From: Enoplosus armatus
Taxonomy: Eukaryota; Chordata; Actinopteri; Centrarchiformes; Enoplosidae
Length of the DNA: 64,000 nucleotides
NCBI RefSeq assembly: GCF_043641665.1
Contig: NC_092183.1
Location: 15,524,501-15,588,500, forward strand
Reading direction: 5' to 3'
A program made the position numbers and the translations under genes. The notes beneath the pieces are model-generated. The model saw only the letters and a list, made by a program, of their open reading frames with translations, was not told the origin of the DNA and ran no database searches. Below are positions 24,269 to 38,053 of this stretch, piece after piece (position 1 is the stretch's first letter; every line of letters begins with the position of its first letter).

Positions 24269-27200
24269 CTGGTCAAAATTCAAGTTTGTATTTCATGCCA
24301 CTGAATGAAGCAGTTCATTCTCAGGTTTGTTTTATGCTGATCCACAATCAGATAATAAAACATCAGTCCACAACAGGATCTAACCTTGTTTTTTTGTAAT
24401 ATTGCAGTCAGGAATTACTGAATTTCTGGCAGTTTTTCTGAACAAATGTGATGCAGTTTGCAGCACTTTCTGTATCATTTCCTGATAAATTGCTAATGTT
24501 CAAAATTGCAAGCCCACAGGAAAAAACTGACATAGTTTAAGGAACTATCAGTTCATAATTTGTTCCAGTAAGAGGGAAAAAAGAGTAAAATTATCTTCAA
24601 ACGGTTTAATGCAGCTGGTGGAAATTGAAACAATATGCAACAATGGCTTGGAAAAACAAGTTATAGACGGTTCAGTTTAGAACGAAGGTTAGAAAAGTTT
24701 TGCTGAGATTTTAATTGGTGGAGGTTGTTGGGAGGCAGCTCTGCCTGAGAAGACGACTTCAGGGGAAAGAAAGTCTCACAGTCAATGACATGACTGCATC
24801 CTTGCATATTGATTTTATTTGATCTGGGCTCCTAAGAGTGGGATTATTTTATGTAGAAAAGAGCAGTGATTTGAAAACATTTTCAAGCATTCTTTCAATT
24901 TGACCATTTCTTGTGAAAAAGTTCGGAGACAGAAAACAACTTGATTAGATGCGTTAGATTATTAGATAATTATAACATAATCTTTTGGGCTGTTGGTAGC
25001 ACAAAAGAAAAGCGCCTGTGGTGTCCAAAATGAGGAGGGTTTATCCTGTGGGAAGCATGAATTTCAAGGCGATTGGAGCTTTATGTTTTGATATTTCCTG
25101 GGTACAAGTGGACGTTTGAGCCAGAAAAGGTTGAATCATAACGCCATCCTTGCAGTGCTAGAGAGAAATTAAATATTAATAATTAATAATTTATTTTTCA
25201 AAGCTTTTACCAAGAAGACCACGGAAACCAGAAAACATGTCCATGGTCAAGTGTGTTTGTGTGTGAGTGTCCTTCTGTTCATTGTAACAGCACACACTCA
25301 TACTGTACAGTACATGTTTCTCACTGCAGACAGGAGCTGTTTTCAGTAAACCCCACCTTCCTGTCCTTCAGCCACACACAGTGTGTACGCACTTGTTCTT
25401 CCAGGAGTTATCAAACACTGAGAGTGCATCAGGATGTAAATGAACAACAGCCCCGTGTGTTATTACATATTGTCAAATGTGTGTATCCTTTAGCTGTACA
25501 ATAAAGACAGTGCGCTGCTGTTAAATTGAGCGGTGTGAATACATTTCCATGCATGAGTGAGGGAATATGAATGTAAGATCTAGCAGCGTGAGACAGAGCA
25601 TTTTTATCAAAGCGGGCTGCTCTTGGCACTGCCTCTTGATCTCTTCTTCCCCTCTAACTGCCGTGTGCCTGCTATCTCCCACAGTGATGCCACACAATGA
25701 TACCAGGCTCTCCTTGCTTTAAGTATTTGTAACACTGCTGCCTATCTATTGCACATTTTGTCTACTGTTCGCTCTGTAGTTCATCCATCTGTCACCCTCT
25801 TTGTTAGCTTTGTACAGGCAGCCAGTGGGGTGCAATGGCACCAGTTTTATTGTACTTTTACCAAATTAAAACATTTTACCAAGTGGCAACATCTTAAAAC
25901 GGTGGTTCCCAACCTGGGAGTGGGGCCCTCACAAAGTCTCCCTAGATAAATATGAGGGGGCATGAGCACATTGAAGGGATAAGACAAGATAAATATATAC
26001 TACTGCAAAAACTCTACTTTTCTCTACTTTTTTTTCTCGTGAAATTCGGACACGCACAGTGCTTCATCCCTCCAAAAATAAAACAACCTGAGGAAAAATC
26101 CCTCTTTGCTTGAACTGCTCACGACTATGTCTACACAATGGCTATAACATGTGAGGCATCACAAGTAAAGCTGAAACGATTTGTTAGTCGGGTGACAGAA
26201 AAAAGAAAATTAATTGATAACTATTTTGATAGGGATAGGCTGCTTTTCTTTGTCGTGTGTCATAGTAAATTCAATATTTGGGAAATTTGGACTGTTGGTC
26301 AGGCAACACGAGACATTTGAAGATGTCAGTTTGTGTATTTTTCTACTGTGAATGAGAAAGCTTAAAGCACTGCAACTTATACACGTCCATTGCTTTTTGC
26401 TTTTTCTGACATTTTAAGAACCAAACGATTAATTAAAAAATAATTGTCACATTAATCAATAAGGAAAATACTGATACGTTTCCTTTCAAGGGGCCACCAG
26501 CCAAAGCTGTTGGGAACCACACTTAAAATATGGTTTAAAATGGCATCGACATACACTGATATCAAGACCCATCCTATGGCTCTAGAAAGTGCCAAAAATA
26601 AGCATTAAAAAAGTGATTTTCATTGGACTAAATGAAATTGCCTGCTCCCACTGGCATATTCTAATAAAAAACAACATAAAGTGAAATAATTCGCCTGTCA
26701 CCCTTTGAGGCTTCATGCTCGGCTGATTCTGCATATGTGGCCTGGTTCCCTAATATTTGTCTGAACTTCTAAAGTCTAAACTCTTTTGGGCTTTCCTCTG
26801 TGAGAATCCATCACACATTCACACACTGATGAGACAAACAGTGTGATAAAGGTAATCATCCATGTTCAGGCCATTACAAAAGACTTTCACACACACCTGC
26901 AAATTTCAGTTCACAGCATATTTTCATTCACAATAATCACTTTTTATACAAAAACCATGAGTCATCCAGGAGGACTCATTTTTCAACCAACGACTTGCTT
27001 CAGCTAATAGGCACATTCTTATCTGTAGGCTGCACAGCACAACCAGTACAACTGTCGGACACTGATAATCTCCTGAAATCAAGAGTGAGATATCTTTCTG
27101 AGTGGGTTTTTTTTCATCAGTTCTCCCAAACTCCCTTATTTTTTCTAACTCATCAGCCCTTCTACCACCAGTCTGCTTCTCTAAACTGTAGACTGTCTCT

Positions 27201-30200
27201 TTCACAGTTTGAATCCACTCAGGGAAATCTGAACGTGCATAGTGTAACTTGTATTAGTATAAGTGCCACACACAAATACACAATCACGCACCAATGCACT
27301 TAACACAATTCATATGGAGACATTTGTATTTCAATTACATTTTTCAGTACAGCAAACATTTCAAAGGGCCTAAATGTCATAATGTAGTAGGAGAAATGCT
27401 GCTAATATGCTCAATATTGTTTTCCACAAGTCTTACAAGCAATTTCATGCTGGCTTGATTCTTTCTCGTTCCACCTAAATGTGCCCATATTTGGTTAAAG
27501 ATCAGAGAAATTACACCAAACTTTTGTCCCAACTATTGCTCCAGCAGTTCAAAACATAAGATAACAATAATATTTCTTTCCATTTATTAGTTATCATGAG
27601 ACATTGCAGTATAGCTGTATCATAAATGCATTCATGTTAGTGTATGCTATGCTAAGATGTGACAGCTATGTGACAACTGTCACTTTTCAACTTTCAAACC
27701 CACAACAGTATCGAGAAAAGCCTGAAATGACCCGCATGGACTGATGCTCTTCAAAGACAGACAAGCAACAGCAGCTGACTTTTGTCTCTAATAAGGCCAT
27801 TTCCGGGCCAGGCATAAGAATTTAAAAATAACTTGTTTTTATGACTTCATGGCCCCTCGCAAATGGAAACCGCTCATTTAGTATCAAGAACACAATTTAC
27901 AAAGCACTTAACAGAACTGTAAACGGCCTTTCTGATGCCTGAAAAGCCTCGTCTGAGGATGGAAATCAATAACGTTGCATCTCTCTTCACTTTGTTCATC
28001 AGTCTTTTCTTTCTTTCCCTTTTAACATTAGATTACGGGATTAATGTCCTAGAAGACCATCCTCGCACACTCAAATCTGGTGATATGATCGACATATACA
28101 GTATACAACCACATATAATACAGACATTGTTAAGACACTGTTTCTTTAAATTAGATTTACTCAAAGCCCATTGTGTCTACAGTAGATAGTTCAAACAGGA
28201 ATAATCATGCAAATCAAGTCAAAAGCCTTGTCACAATCCCATCAGTTATCAAAGGAAAGGGACCCAAAGATGATGCGAATGAGCTCCTACATCTCCCAAG
28301 CATTAATTAGGACTTCACTCAGTAATTAGCTATCTGGAAATAATTACCATCAAAATGTCTGATTAAAATCTCCATCAGTCTCAAAGTCAGGAGACTGAAA
28401 GAGAGACACCAGCATCAAATTAAGGCGTGCTACTTTCCCCAACGACGGCCACCGCAGTTGTCCCCTCATTTTGTTTTAATTGAGCGGCAGATATGTGGGT
28501 AGTACCTCTGATTGGATGTGAGAAGCAGCACAGCATTGGAACAGTTGATTGAAAGTGACCTTGGTCTAATTACAATTGGTCTAATTATAATTCTCTGATT
28601 ACATCCCTGCAGGAAATGTAAGACTAAGATGTTGCCAGTGGCCTCTGCTAATGACGTTAAGACAGATTCTGAATGATTCCTGAATTGAATTGATTCTGAT
28701 CAAATAAGAAGAAACAACAAGATACTGTTGTTGTCATCTTGAGAACAATTAAATTGAATCACTGTAAATGTGGTTTTTGGTGTTGAGAAGTTTTTGAGAT
28801 TAATAAATGAAAAAGAAAAAGAAGTGTCTTTTTCTAAATGTCTCTCCCTCTTTTTGACTCATTCTCTGTCTATCCATTTCCTTGTTTCCCTGTTTTTCTC
28901 CACCTCTCCCCTCTCCTCCCTGTCTGTCTCCCGGGGCTGAGGTCGAGCTGCCCTCCAGCTCCCTTCCTCGGAGCCAGGATGACATCATCACATAGCTGCC
29001 TCGTCCTTGGGAGTGCCTATTCATCACCCTGATCATCATCGCCAGCATCAGCGGCATCACCTGCGTATGCACACACATATACGCGAGCACATACACCTAC
29101 TGCAAGAAGATAAAAGAGAAGAGAGCCCCCACCAGTTCTGCAGGATTGCAAGCCTAAAGGAAAAGAGGGAGAGGACCACAGAGAGGGGGAGAGAGGGAGA
29201 GAGAGAAGGGGAGGGACGATACTGCTGGGGTAGGCAGAAACCCCTGACCTGTGCACTTCCAACAATACATCTCAATAAACCACAGCACAGACAAATCTGA
29301 TGAGTCAGACTTCAGCCTACAGAGGGAAAACAACAACATAAAAAGCAGGGGAGAGAAGACCCCTCCACACTCCCCCTCCTCCACCTCGCAACTTCCCGCG
29401 AGGAGAGCCGCACTTCCTCTCTCTTAGTCACCAGCTAATCTAAAACTTCAAGAGCTCTGGCACTGCTCACTGTATTCCGGTTACTGGATGGTGCATGACT
29501 AAATCAACCCATGCCTTGATGTGCGGGAATTACAGCAGTGAAGTGGAGCCACACTGAGAAAACACAGCAATAAACAATGTTTCCACCACACGGGCCTCTG
29601 TCCGCCTGCCCAGCCTGCTTTTCAGCGTAATGTGCTCACAGTACTTTTGGCGGATATGTATGTGCACAGCATTTTAGAGCTGCTGCGCTCTGGTAGAATA
29701 CAAGTGGCAGGTACTGTAAACCTTAAGTAGTAGGTTCCTTACACTTCTTTATCACACACTTTGAACGTCACAACCAGCATTCGATTAAGCACCACTTCAG
29801 ATCATAGATTCACAACGAGATAAAACCATTTTACAAGCGTGTAAAGACAAGTTGCAGCCATATGACAACCAAACAGTGTTAAATATATTGTTCTGGGATT
29901 AGATGTGAGAAACAAATGAATGCACCTGTTCTTTTGATATCAGCTCTGAAGCCTCTAGACGTATTATCGTAATCAAAAAACAGCAGCAACAAGCCACTCG
30001 TAGACATTGCCATCATGCGGATTGCTCTTTGTATGATATTTTAAACTGTGTAATGTGCAGCTTTTATTTCAGCATGTAAGTTTCCAAAGTCTGTTTTTAT
30101 TTCACAATGCCATTTTTCCAGAGACCATCTTATTTCACACAACTACTAATTATCACAAAGTTTTTGTCAATCAAGACAAAGAGGGCAGAGCCACTTATGT

Positions 30201-32339
30201 AATTGGCTGTCCACTCATTCAGACTGTAATGGGATTATTCACAATTTCATGGTTATATATTTTGTCTTTATTTTGTCAAATAATTATTTATTTAATAATG
30301 TCTAGTTTATTTACTTAATATTTAACAGTTTGGGTTTCCATACAGTATGGCATCTCCCTGCATAGATTCCTATCACTCTCATCACACAGTGACATTGAGC
30401 CAGAAAGAGCAAGGAAAGCTACATCAGTGCAGACTCACATAGTCATGGAAAGCCTTGGCCTCACTGGAGTGTTCACATGTGTCTCGTCTCTCTGGAGCCG
30501 CACAGTACAGGTCCCAGAAAACACTGCAACACAGAGAGAGGCAGTCAGAGAGAAGAATGGTGACAACAGAGAAACATTAAAGCTTGACAGATTAAAACAA
30601 TAGTCCATTTTAGAAGCAGGGTAATCCAGCATCGAGGCAATAAGTATGATTCTATTATCATCATTGGAATAGTCGCCTTTAAGTGAGTGCATAACAATTT
30701 GCCAACAGCAACCTGAAGAGGATCTTTTGGGGACAATTAATGAGATGAGGGTAAATGAAAACAGGAGGAGAAGAAGGGAGAATGATCATTTTATTTAATA
30801 CTGTCAATGATGGAATGAAGAAAAAGCAGCATGAAGAGGAAATGTAACTTGAATCATTAGACATAAAAACACTCACCACCACCATGAGTGGAGGAACCCT
30901 GGAGGTTCTCCTAATGTGATGTTCTTCTCCCATCGGATCTGGACAGGCGGAAAAAGAAAGTGAGAGAGACTGAGAGAAACATATTAAGTATAAAAACATG
31001 CCCGACATCTGATTTACCTGCTTTACAAGGTTGGAAAAGGGTGCAAGGGAATTCTTATAACACATGCCATTCTGTAATTATATTATGATTCTCGTGCCAT
31101 GGTCATAAGTGGATAAGTGAGTATATGTGTGCCTGAAAGCTCGTCTATTCACAAGTACATGAAAGAGTGTGTGCACAAAAGTGTGTTTGCTGAGTCAGGG
31201 GATGTGCAGAGTCTGAGGTTGGAGACGTGTACCAGCCTGATGATCCCAATCAAACCTTTGTACAACCCACACACCCTTCAGTCTGCTCCTCTCCCACATT
31301 ATCTGTCCTTCTGCTTCCAGTGTTTTATTCACTCTTCTTTCTGGCTTTCCTTAGATCTGCTCTCTATCCTGTTACTTCCAAGGCCAAGGGCAATTCACAC
31401 ATCATTTTGCGGGGTTACAGGTTACGTCAAAAAGAAGTTCACAACTAGCACATCTGCTGTGTAGTATCTGGTTGGTCCTGGATGCCATCAGAGTTTAGGG
31501 TAACATTTGCAGCTCTGTCCTGCTAGATTGGATTTGGGGAAGTTTACACCCCAGCAACCCCAACCAAACTCTTTATCTGAGATATTGGTCCTCATACTAA
31601 AAGTTTCTCTTGTAGTGTTAAAAAGGGAAACAAACCGTTTGAAAATACAAACAATAAAGCATAAATATAACCTCTGTCTTGCTCTTTTGCTGTATATAAG
31701 CTAAACTGCTAATCTGCTAGCAATGATTGTCATTTCAGCCAGCAAAATTAATGATTGCTGGCTACTTTTGTCAACCAGACACACAACAAACAAACAAACA
31801 AAAAAGCCAAGAAGCAGTGTCTTCTTCAGTAAAATAAGTATTCTTCAGTAAAATAAGTAAGCCATGGTTCCAAAATAAGGTCGGGGGTAGGGGAGAAATC
31901 GGGTTACTGACCTGCTGCATGTATTTATTTACAATTACCAGGCTACTACAGGGCATGTAAACGCACTCTCTGATTAACACGTAACCAGGTTTCTCTGAGT
32001 AACCTGGTTAACACCCATTGTTTCAAAAGTTACTCTGAATTCTGCCGTTATCACTGTGAATTGCGTAATGTGCTATGCTACGAACAGAAAGATTGACAGA
32101 TGTAGCAACAGTAACTAGGGGGGCAGGGCTTAGTAAATAGTCACTTCCAACGTTGAGTTCCTACAAAAGGTGTCGGGGGAGAGGACTTCAGACACCATCT
32201 GACAAACACTTCAGTTGAAGCATTTTGACGCCTTAACACCTCAGTCAAGGTTAGTGACTAACGTGAGTGCTGACATCACCCACAGTAGGGATGATTTATC
32301 TTTGCACACAATGTCAACGGATGTGCCGATACATACAAA

Positions 32340-32383
<44 letters not shown>

Positions 32384-34359
32384 CTGCGCAGCAGCTGTGG
32401 GCAGCAGTCAGGCTTCTGCTATCAGACTATGACACTATTGTTTAGTCTGCCTCTCCTCTCTATAAACAGACTTACATCACTCTTTCTCTCAGACTCTTCA
32501 AGTGATCTCATATCATCTTTTTAATTTCCTTGAAATGTTTCATATGGGTAAAAGAATAAGACTATTGTGCCACCTGCTCTGCTAGCAGTGTGAACAAGAG
32601 CTAAAACAACAGGAACAACAGAACTGCTCCATTTCAATTCATCCTGACCTCAGCTGCAGATCAGACACAGTGACTTTTAGAAGGAATGCCTTGCTTTGAA
32701 GTTTTTTTGGGGGGAGGTCAGGAACTGCCTCTCTTTGTTTATCCCACATGCTTTCAGTCTAAGTTAGCAATTCTAGTGAAGACATCAGTTAACTTGAAAC
32801 ATTATAGGCAGCCAGCAATTTCCACATACGCCATGACAAAGAAGGATTTACTCCCTCATAATTGCTCAAATGGCACAAAAGATGCAGAATGGGCATGACA
32901 TCCCTCATTTCTCACATTTAATTGGCTGTAGCTCAGTCCAAACACGACTGCAGACAGTTCAGGTCAGGACACTTTTTAGCATGCTCTTTTATTCCCCCCT
33001 TCATCTGGAAAGCGTAGAAGAAAATAGCATTGCCTGTGCCCGCATATCCTGTCTTCTTGTGGTCTACACCCGGGAGGTTCATTCATTTACCTTTACCATG
33101 CTACAGTGAGATCCCTGTAGCATGATTACTGGCAGATGTAGACTGTGTGCTGTGTACCTTTAGAGTTTCCATTCTACCCATATGAATAAACTTAGAATAA
33201 TTGTATTCTAACATTTATATTCTTGCTGTTTTTTCCCCCTCATGTATTCTGTTAAGGTTTAAGTGGATTTGTGTTATTATTATTTAGTTTGACAGGGTTG
33301 CATGGTTTTTTGTTGCCTGTTCTTCTGAGCTGTCCGGCTGTGATTTGGTATTTACATTAAGGTAATCGCGTCTGATTTGTGACTCGTCTTCCTGGACTCT
33401 TGTTTCTCTCTTGTTTGAGCCTGAGGATACACTGTAAACAGATGTGGATGATAAAAAAGTGGATAACAGGCCTTTAAAGCCATGTTTTATTCCAGCCCAC
33501 TCTTCCAGCAAGAAGCTACATTATGGCGTAATGTTTGTGTATGTGTGTGCATGCTCATGCTATGCACGCCCATGTGTATTGAATACAAGTGGCTGTGTTT
33601 ATACTTGTTGCACTCTTAGCTAATGCATTCCCACACTTGAATATGACACCGCCTATCCTTTTCATCTCCCACATCTGCAGAAGAGAGAGCAAGTGATATG
33701 GCAGAGAGGAAAGGGTGTCAGAGAGACAGAGAGGTGTGTGCGTGGACATGTGCACGAACACACACTAAGTCAGAGTGATGAGAATTGGTGCCAGCTGATG
33801 ATGTAACCTTTTCCATCCCCCTCTCTTTGTTCTCCTCTTCCTCTGGCCGATGTACAACAAGCCTCCAGCCACTGTCTTCTACATTGTAATTTACCGTCAT
33901 TTACAGCAAAGCACAAGAATCAACTGACCTCATTTTCACCCCGTCACCTTTTTACCTCTGCAGAATGAAAGTGAGGACAAGCTCGCTTCTCAGGAAGAGT
34001 GGTGGAGAGATAGATCAAGAAGAGAGTGGAAAGATCGCAAAGACAAAATAGGGGGGACTCAGAGAGGACGAGAATGAGATTGAAAGAGATCGACTGAGAC
34101 GCAGCTGCTGAGCGGATCAGAGAATGATGTCAGTCGAAGACGTCAGCTCCAAGCTGAGCGTCGTAACTCTCCCCGTGCCCCAGCTCCAGTCCCACTCAAT
34201 GCAATACTAATGTTAAAAAGCCTGTCTGCTGCTACCGACCTGTTGGCTCAGCACAGTAAGGCCAGGCTAATTCAATTAGCTGCTACACTTACTGGACACA
34301 TTGTATGAGGGTCAGAACACCCTTCAGAGTGGACACATAAAGTATATGGGCTGTACTCT

Positions 34360-34436
<77 letters not shown>

Positions 34437-37400
34437 CATCTTTATGACTTACCTCTGAGAGAAAGGTCTGTGCTGACTTCTGGGCTCCTACATGCAGCAG
34501 GTACTCGTACACATACAGAGCTAACCTGCACATAAAAATAAAGAACACAGTGGGAGGAAATGGGTCAGTTTGTTCATGAAGATCCAAACAGTTAACAATA
34601 GATGTTAGGTGAGTTAAAATCATATGAAACATCAAACATATGAGAAAATGGGACATTGTAGAGAGTGGGGGTAGATGTACAGTAAGAGAGAGACAGTTAA
34701 GAATGAGAAAAATGTAAACAGTCTTGGTTTTATAAGCAGGCAAAAGTTCAAGCAAAAATTAAGCATCTGAAAGATGAAAGATTCACCTTAGGTATGCCTA
34801 AGTCTGAACTTTTTTGAGTTTCAAGTCTTTCTCGTAAATGTTTCCTTCCATCTCTGTCTGACTTTGGGGCCAACAAACAACTGCTTTGGGACCTAAAACA
34901 ATTATACTTCCTACTCCATATTTAAGATAAATCCATATTTAAGAGGGAGTTTCTCCCAGGATGGCCTAAAAATAAAGATGAAGGAGCCTACGCATGGATA
35001 CAAATTGCCAAGCAGCTCCAAGATGCAGTGTGCAGGGACATGTGAGGGCGTCACAGTCCGTTACAAATCTCATGAGAAACAGAAAGACACACATCAGCTT
35101 CGGAGCAACTAATCATCTCTCGAATGCCAAACAGGCAGGGCAACCTTTTAAGACATTTGAAATTCACCCAATGTTATGCTTAATCTAAAACCCACCTGAA
35201 GAACAAACAGCGTGGTGATAAGAGTAGGCTTGGTTGGACCGCGCTCTAATGCACCTCACCATCGCGCCTCAGGCTCTCTACAGACTTTCTCCCATGGCTT
35301 TGATCGCAGTAAGAATTAATTACAGGCTTGATTTGTTAATCAATTCTCCTCCCAGTGTGTCTGTGCTGGTACTAAGAGCAAGTTGGGGGGGGGAGTCTAC
35401 TGGGTCTATAAATACAAGATAAACATTGAACCACAGGAGATCAATAGCAGATCACACTGACTCCTAACAGCACCCTGTAGATTTGGACAGGAGTGTGGTG
35501 TAACGACACATAGTCACTGTACATAATAAGATGTTTGTCATGAATTTAACAAAGGGCCCAATGAGATGGTCCATTTGTGCTTGATCCTCACATTTCCCCT
35601 AAAATCAATATCAACCAGGTTAGGGGCTGATTGGTGTGATTCGTAAGTGACTGATAAACAAATTCTTTGACGTGTTTATTCCAGAGATGTAATGAATGTA
35701 TATAGAAAATATTATAAAGACTAATATCATTTTCATAATTGATTAATCAGACGATTCTTTTCTAAATCAATCAATTTATCATATGTCTATAAAATGTCAG
35801 AAAATAGTGGTGACATAGTGATATTGATAGTTTTGTCAGACCAACAGTCCAAAACCCAAAGACACAAAGTTCATTACTATATATGACAATGAAAAGAATC
35901 TCACATTTTAGAAGCTGTAATTGATGCATGTTTGGCATTGATGCTTGAAAAAGTACTTACATGATTAGTTGATTAATTGACTAATTGATTAACTCACAAA
36001 TCGTTTCAGCTATACATCTTGAAAACTAAAGATGAAGCACAACACAGCAGAAGCTTTGACCTGGAGCTCGGTGCATCTGTGTATGTTTGTGTGCACACGA
36101 CGTGTATGATTGTGCATTGTCAGGTGTGAAAGATGGTCACACCGGGACAGCAGCTGTCCTCGAACCCCCACTGAAAGGTGCTACCAGCCTGCTGTAGCCG
36201 ATCCAGACTACTCTTATATTGAGGTAAAAATAAACTCCCCAGACAGCCCTGTCTGCCTGTCTGAAGATGATGGACTGCACACCTTTCTGCTCTGCACACA
36301 GGTACTCTGTCTCCTTGCACCCCCCCTCCTCCTCCATTTCCATCTCTCCTCTTCATCACTTTCATCCTCAGTCTTCCCTCTTCCTGTGCCTTTTCTGTCT
36401 TGATGGCGCTGCTTTCTTCTTGCACTCTTTTTGGTAAGAGACCATGTTTGTTTAATGATGAAAGGATGAAGGGAAGCAGCAGCAGAACCTCTTCCTCTAC
36501 CCATGCCCCCCCCCCCCCCCCCACCCCCCTCATGCCCTGGCGGTAATGTTTAACCAAAGAGATAGAGACAGAACGTTTCACAGGGACAAGGTTAACGGAA
36601 CAGTGAGAGGCTTGACAAAACTCTTGACACCTCGACAACTGAGCATGAATAAAAGATGCGGCCATTTTTTTTCAAGGCACTGTACAACTCTGAACATTTC
36701 TAGGAACAAACTCGTTCAGTTGCTCTGTTCTGCAACATTTTCCTGTCAATCTGTCTAAATCTGTCACTCTCCCCTGTGAACCCTAACATCAGTTACAGCA
36801 GCGTCAGTGTAGAACTATTTATTAATCCTGAAAGATCTCATGTATCTGCAATGAATACATTCACAGCGACGATGACAAGCTTTTTGATGGACTGCATGAA
36901 TGAATGCATTGTGTAAATTAAGGAATGAAAGCTTGTCCTCAGCACGCATTGGCCTGTATCCAGTCAGCTATCTATTACCACACAAAAACACAGGCTCACT
37001 CAGGAGCTGCCTGTGAGTCAGACTGAAAGGTCTGACCTGTGATTGATTTCACAGGAGCTGTAAGATGTGACCTTTGGCCCTGATGTGGAGAAAGGGTCAA
37101 ATTATGTGAGGAAACACAGGGAAGGTGGAAGGATGAGGGCAGCAGTGGGCAGAGAGGTGATTTAATGAAAGAAAGGGAAACATTGGAGGGTGTCAGAGGT
37201 AAGCAGGCTAATGCAAGTTTTGGAGTAAATATGAAAGGAAAGGAAAGGTCCTAATAACAGTTTAAACGCACTGACGCTTGCAAAAATACACACATAAATC
37301 AGACTTAAACCACTCCTCTACCTCCTACCTATCTCTTATTTATTTAACACACACCAAAAGCAGTCAGTGAAACAGGACTGATAAGCAGACAGCAAAGCAG

Positions 37401-38022
37401 CAGAAGAAGGCACTTTGTTAACATTCAATATCTATTGAACTTTAACTCAAAACTGCTAATTTCCTCAAAGACGAGTGATAGGCTTTGAAAACACAAAACC
37501 CTTGCATACCGCTCCCTCATTGTTCAGTTACCACTTCAGCTGAGCCTCACACTGATCAAAAAAAAAAAAAAGGCACCCAACTATGTGGAACTCGACTGAC
37601 TGACAGAGTCAAAATACTGAGCGGAGATAAGGTTTGAGGATTAGAGGATGGTGGACTGTTCAAGGTTAAGAATCGTCTAAATTTCACACAATAAAGTGAA
37701 AGCATTACAAAGACTCTCTAGTCATTAAATAAACTGTCACTTTAAATAATCTCTGCATTAGGATTTGAGGTAAAAGTGCTCAAACTGAGGCTGCCACTGC
37801 ATTTAGAATGGTTTTTGACTCCATATTAGTCCTTTCACATTAAAGCTCTTTGGTGTTTGCCCTTGCTGTCGGACATACACCAGAAAATTGAAGACATTTT
37901 TTACGTCATCTACGCTGGCAATCGGTGTTGTAAATAAGAACCACTTTACATTAATCACATCTGCAACCAGGATGATTGAAGAGATCGGGTGCCTCCCACT
38001 TTGCTTCCTCTGCCTATGTGCT

Positions 38023-38053
<31 letters not shown>

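Larger units (their letters stand above)
13986..30438 (-). other. ssbp2: ssbp2 intron 4, main part (no exon seen)
   Basis: Intron 4 runs from 13415 to 30438, about 17 kb. Both strands were read for spliceable coding segments and none could be supported. It holds repeats listed separately plus several non-repetitive stretches (for example 14430-14600, 17090-17300 and 28380-28720) that may be regulatory. Confidence 0.5.
30939..34452 (-). other. ssbp2 intron 2 (3.5 kb)
   Basis: No exon seen. Contains (CA)n at 32341-32381, a (CA)37 tract at 34361-34435 beside the exon 2 donor, and a 10-bp hairpin at 31982-32010 that looks like part of a degraded MITE. Confidence 0.55.

Noticed and set aside
23746..24399. 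217-codon plus-strand open frame
   Set aside because: Its middle is Arg-Glu from a GA repeat and His-Thr from a CA repeat. No splice or family support.
34324..34755. 143-codon minus-strand open frame
   Set aside because: Only the 24 residues from ssbp2 exon 2 are real; the rest is intron 1, intron 2 and UG repeat.
36120..36665. 181-codon minus-strand open frame
   Set aside because: Low-complexity Gly/Glu-rich sequence from C-rich and AG-rich DNA; no recognisable motif or splice context.
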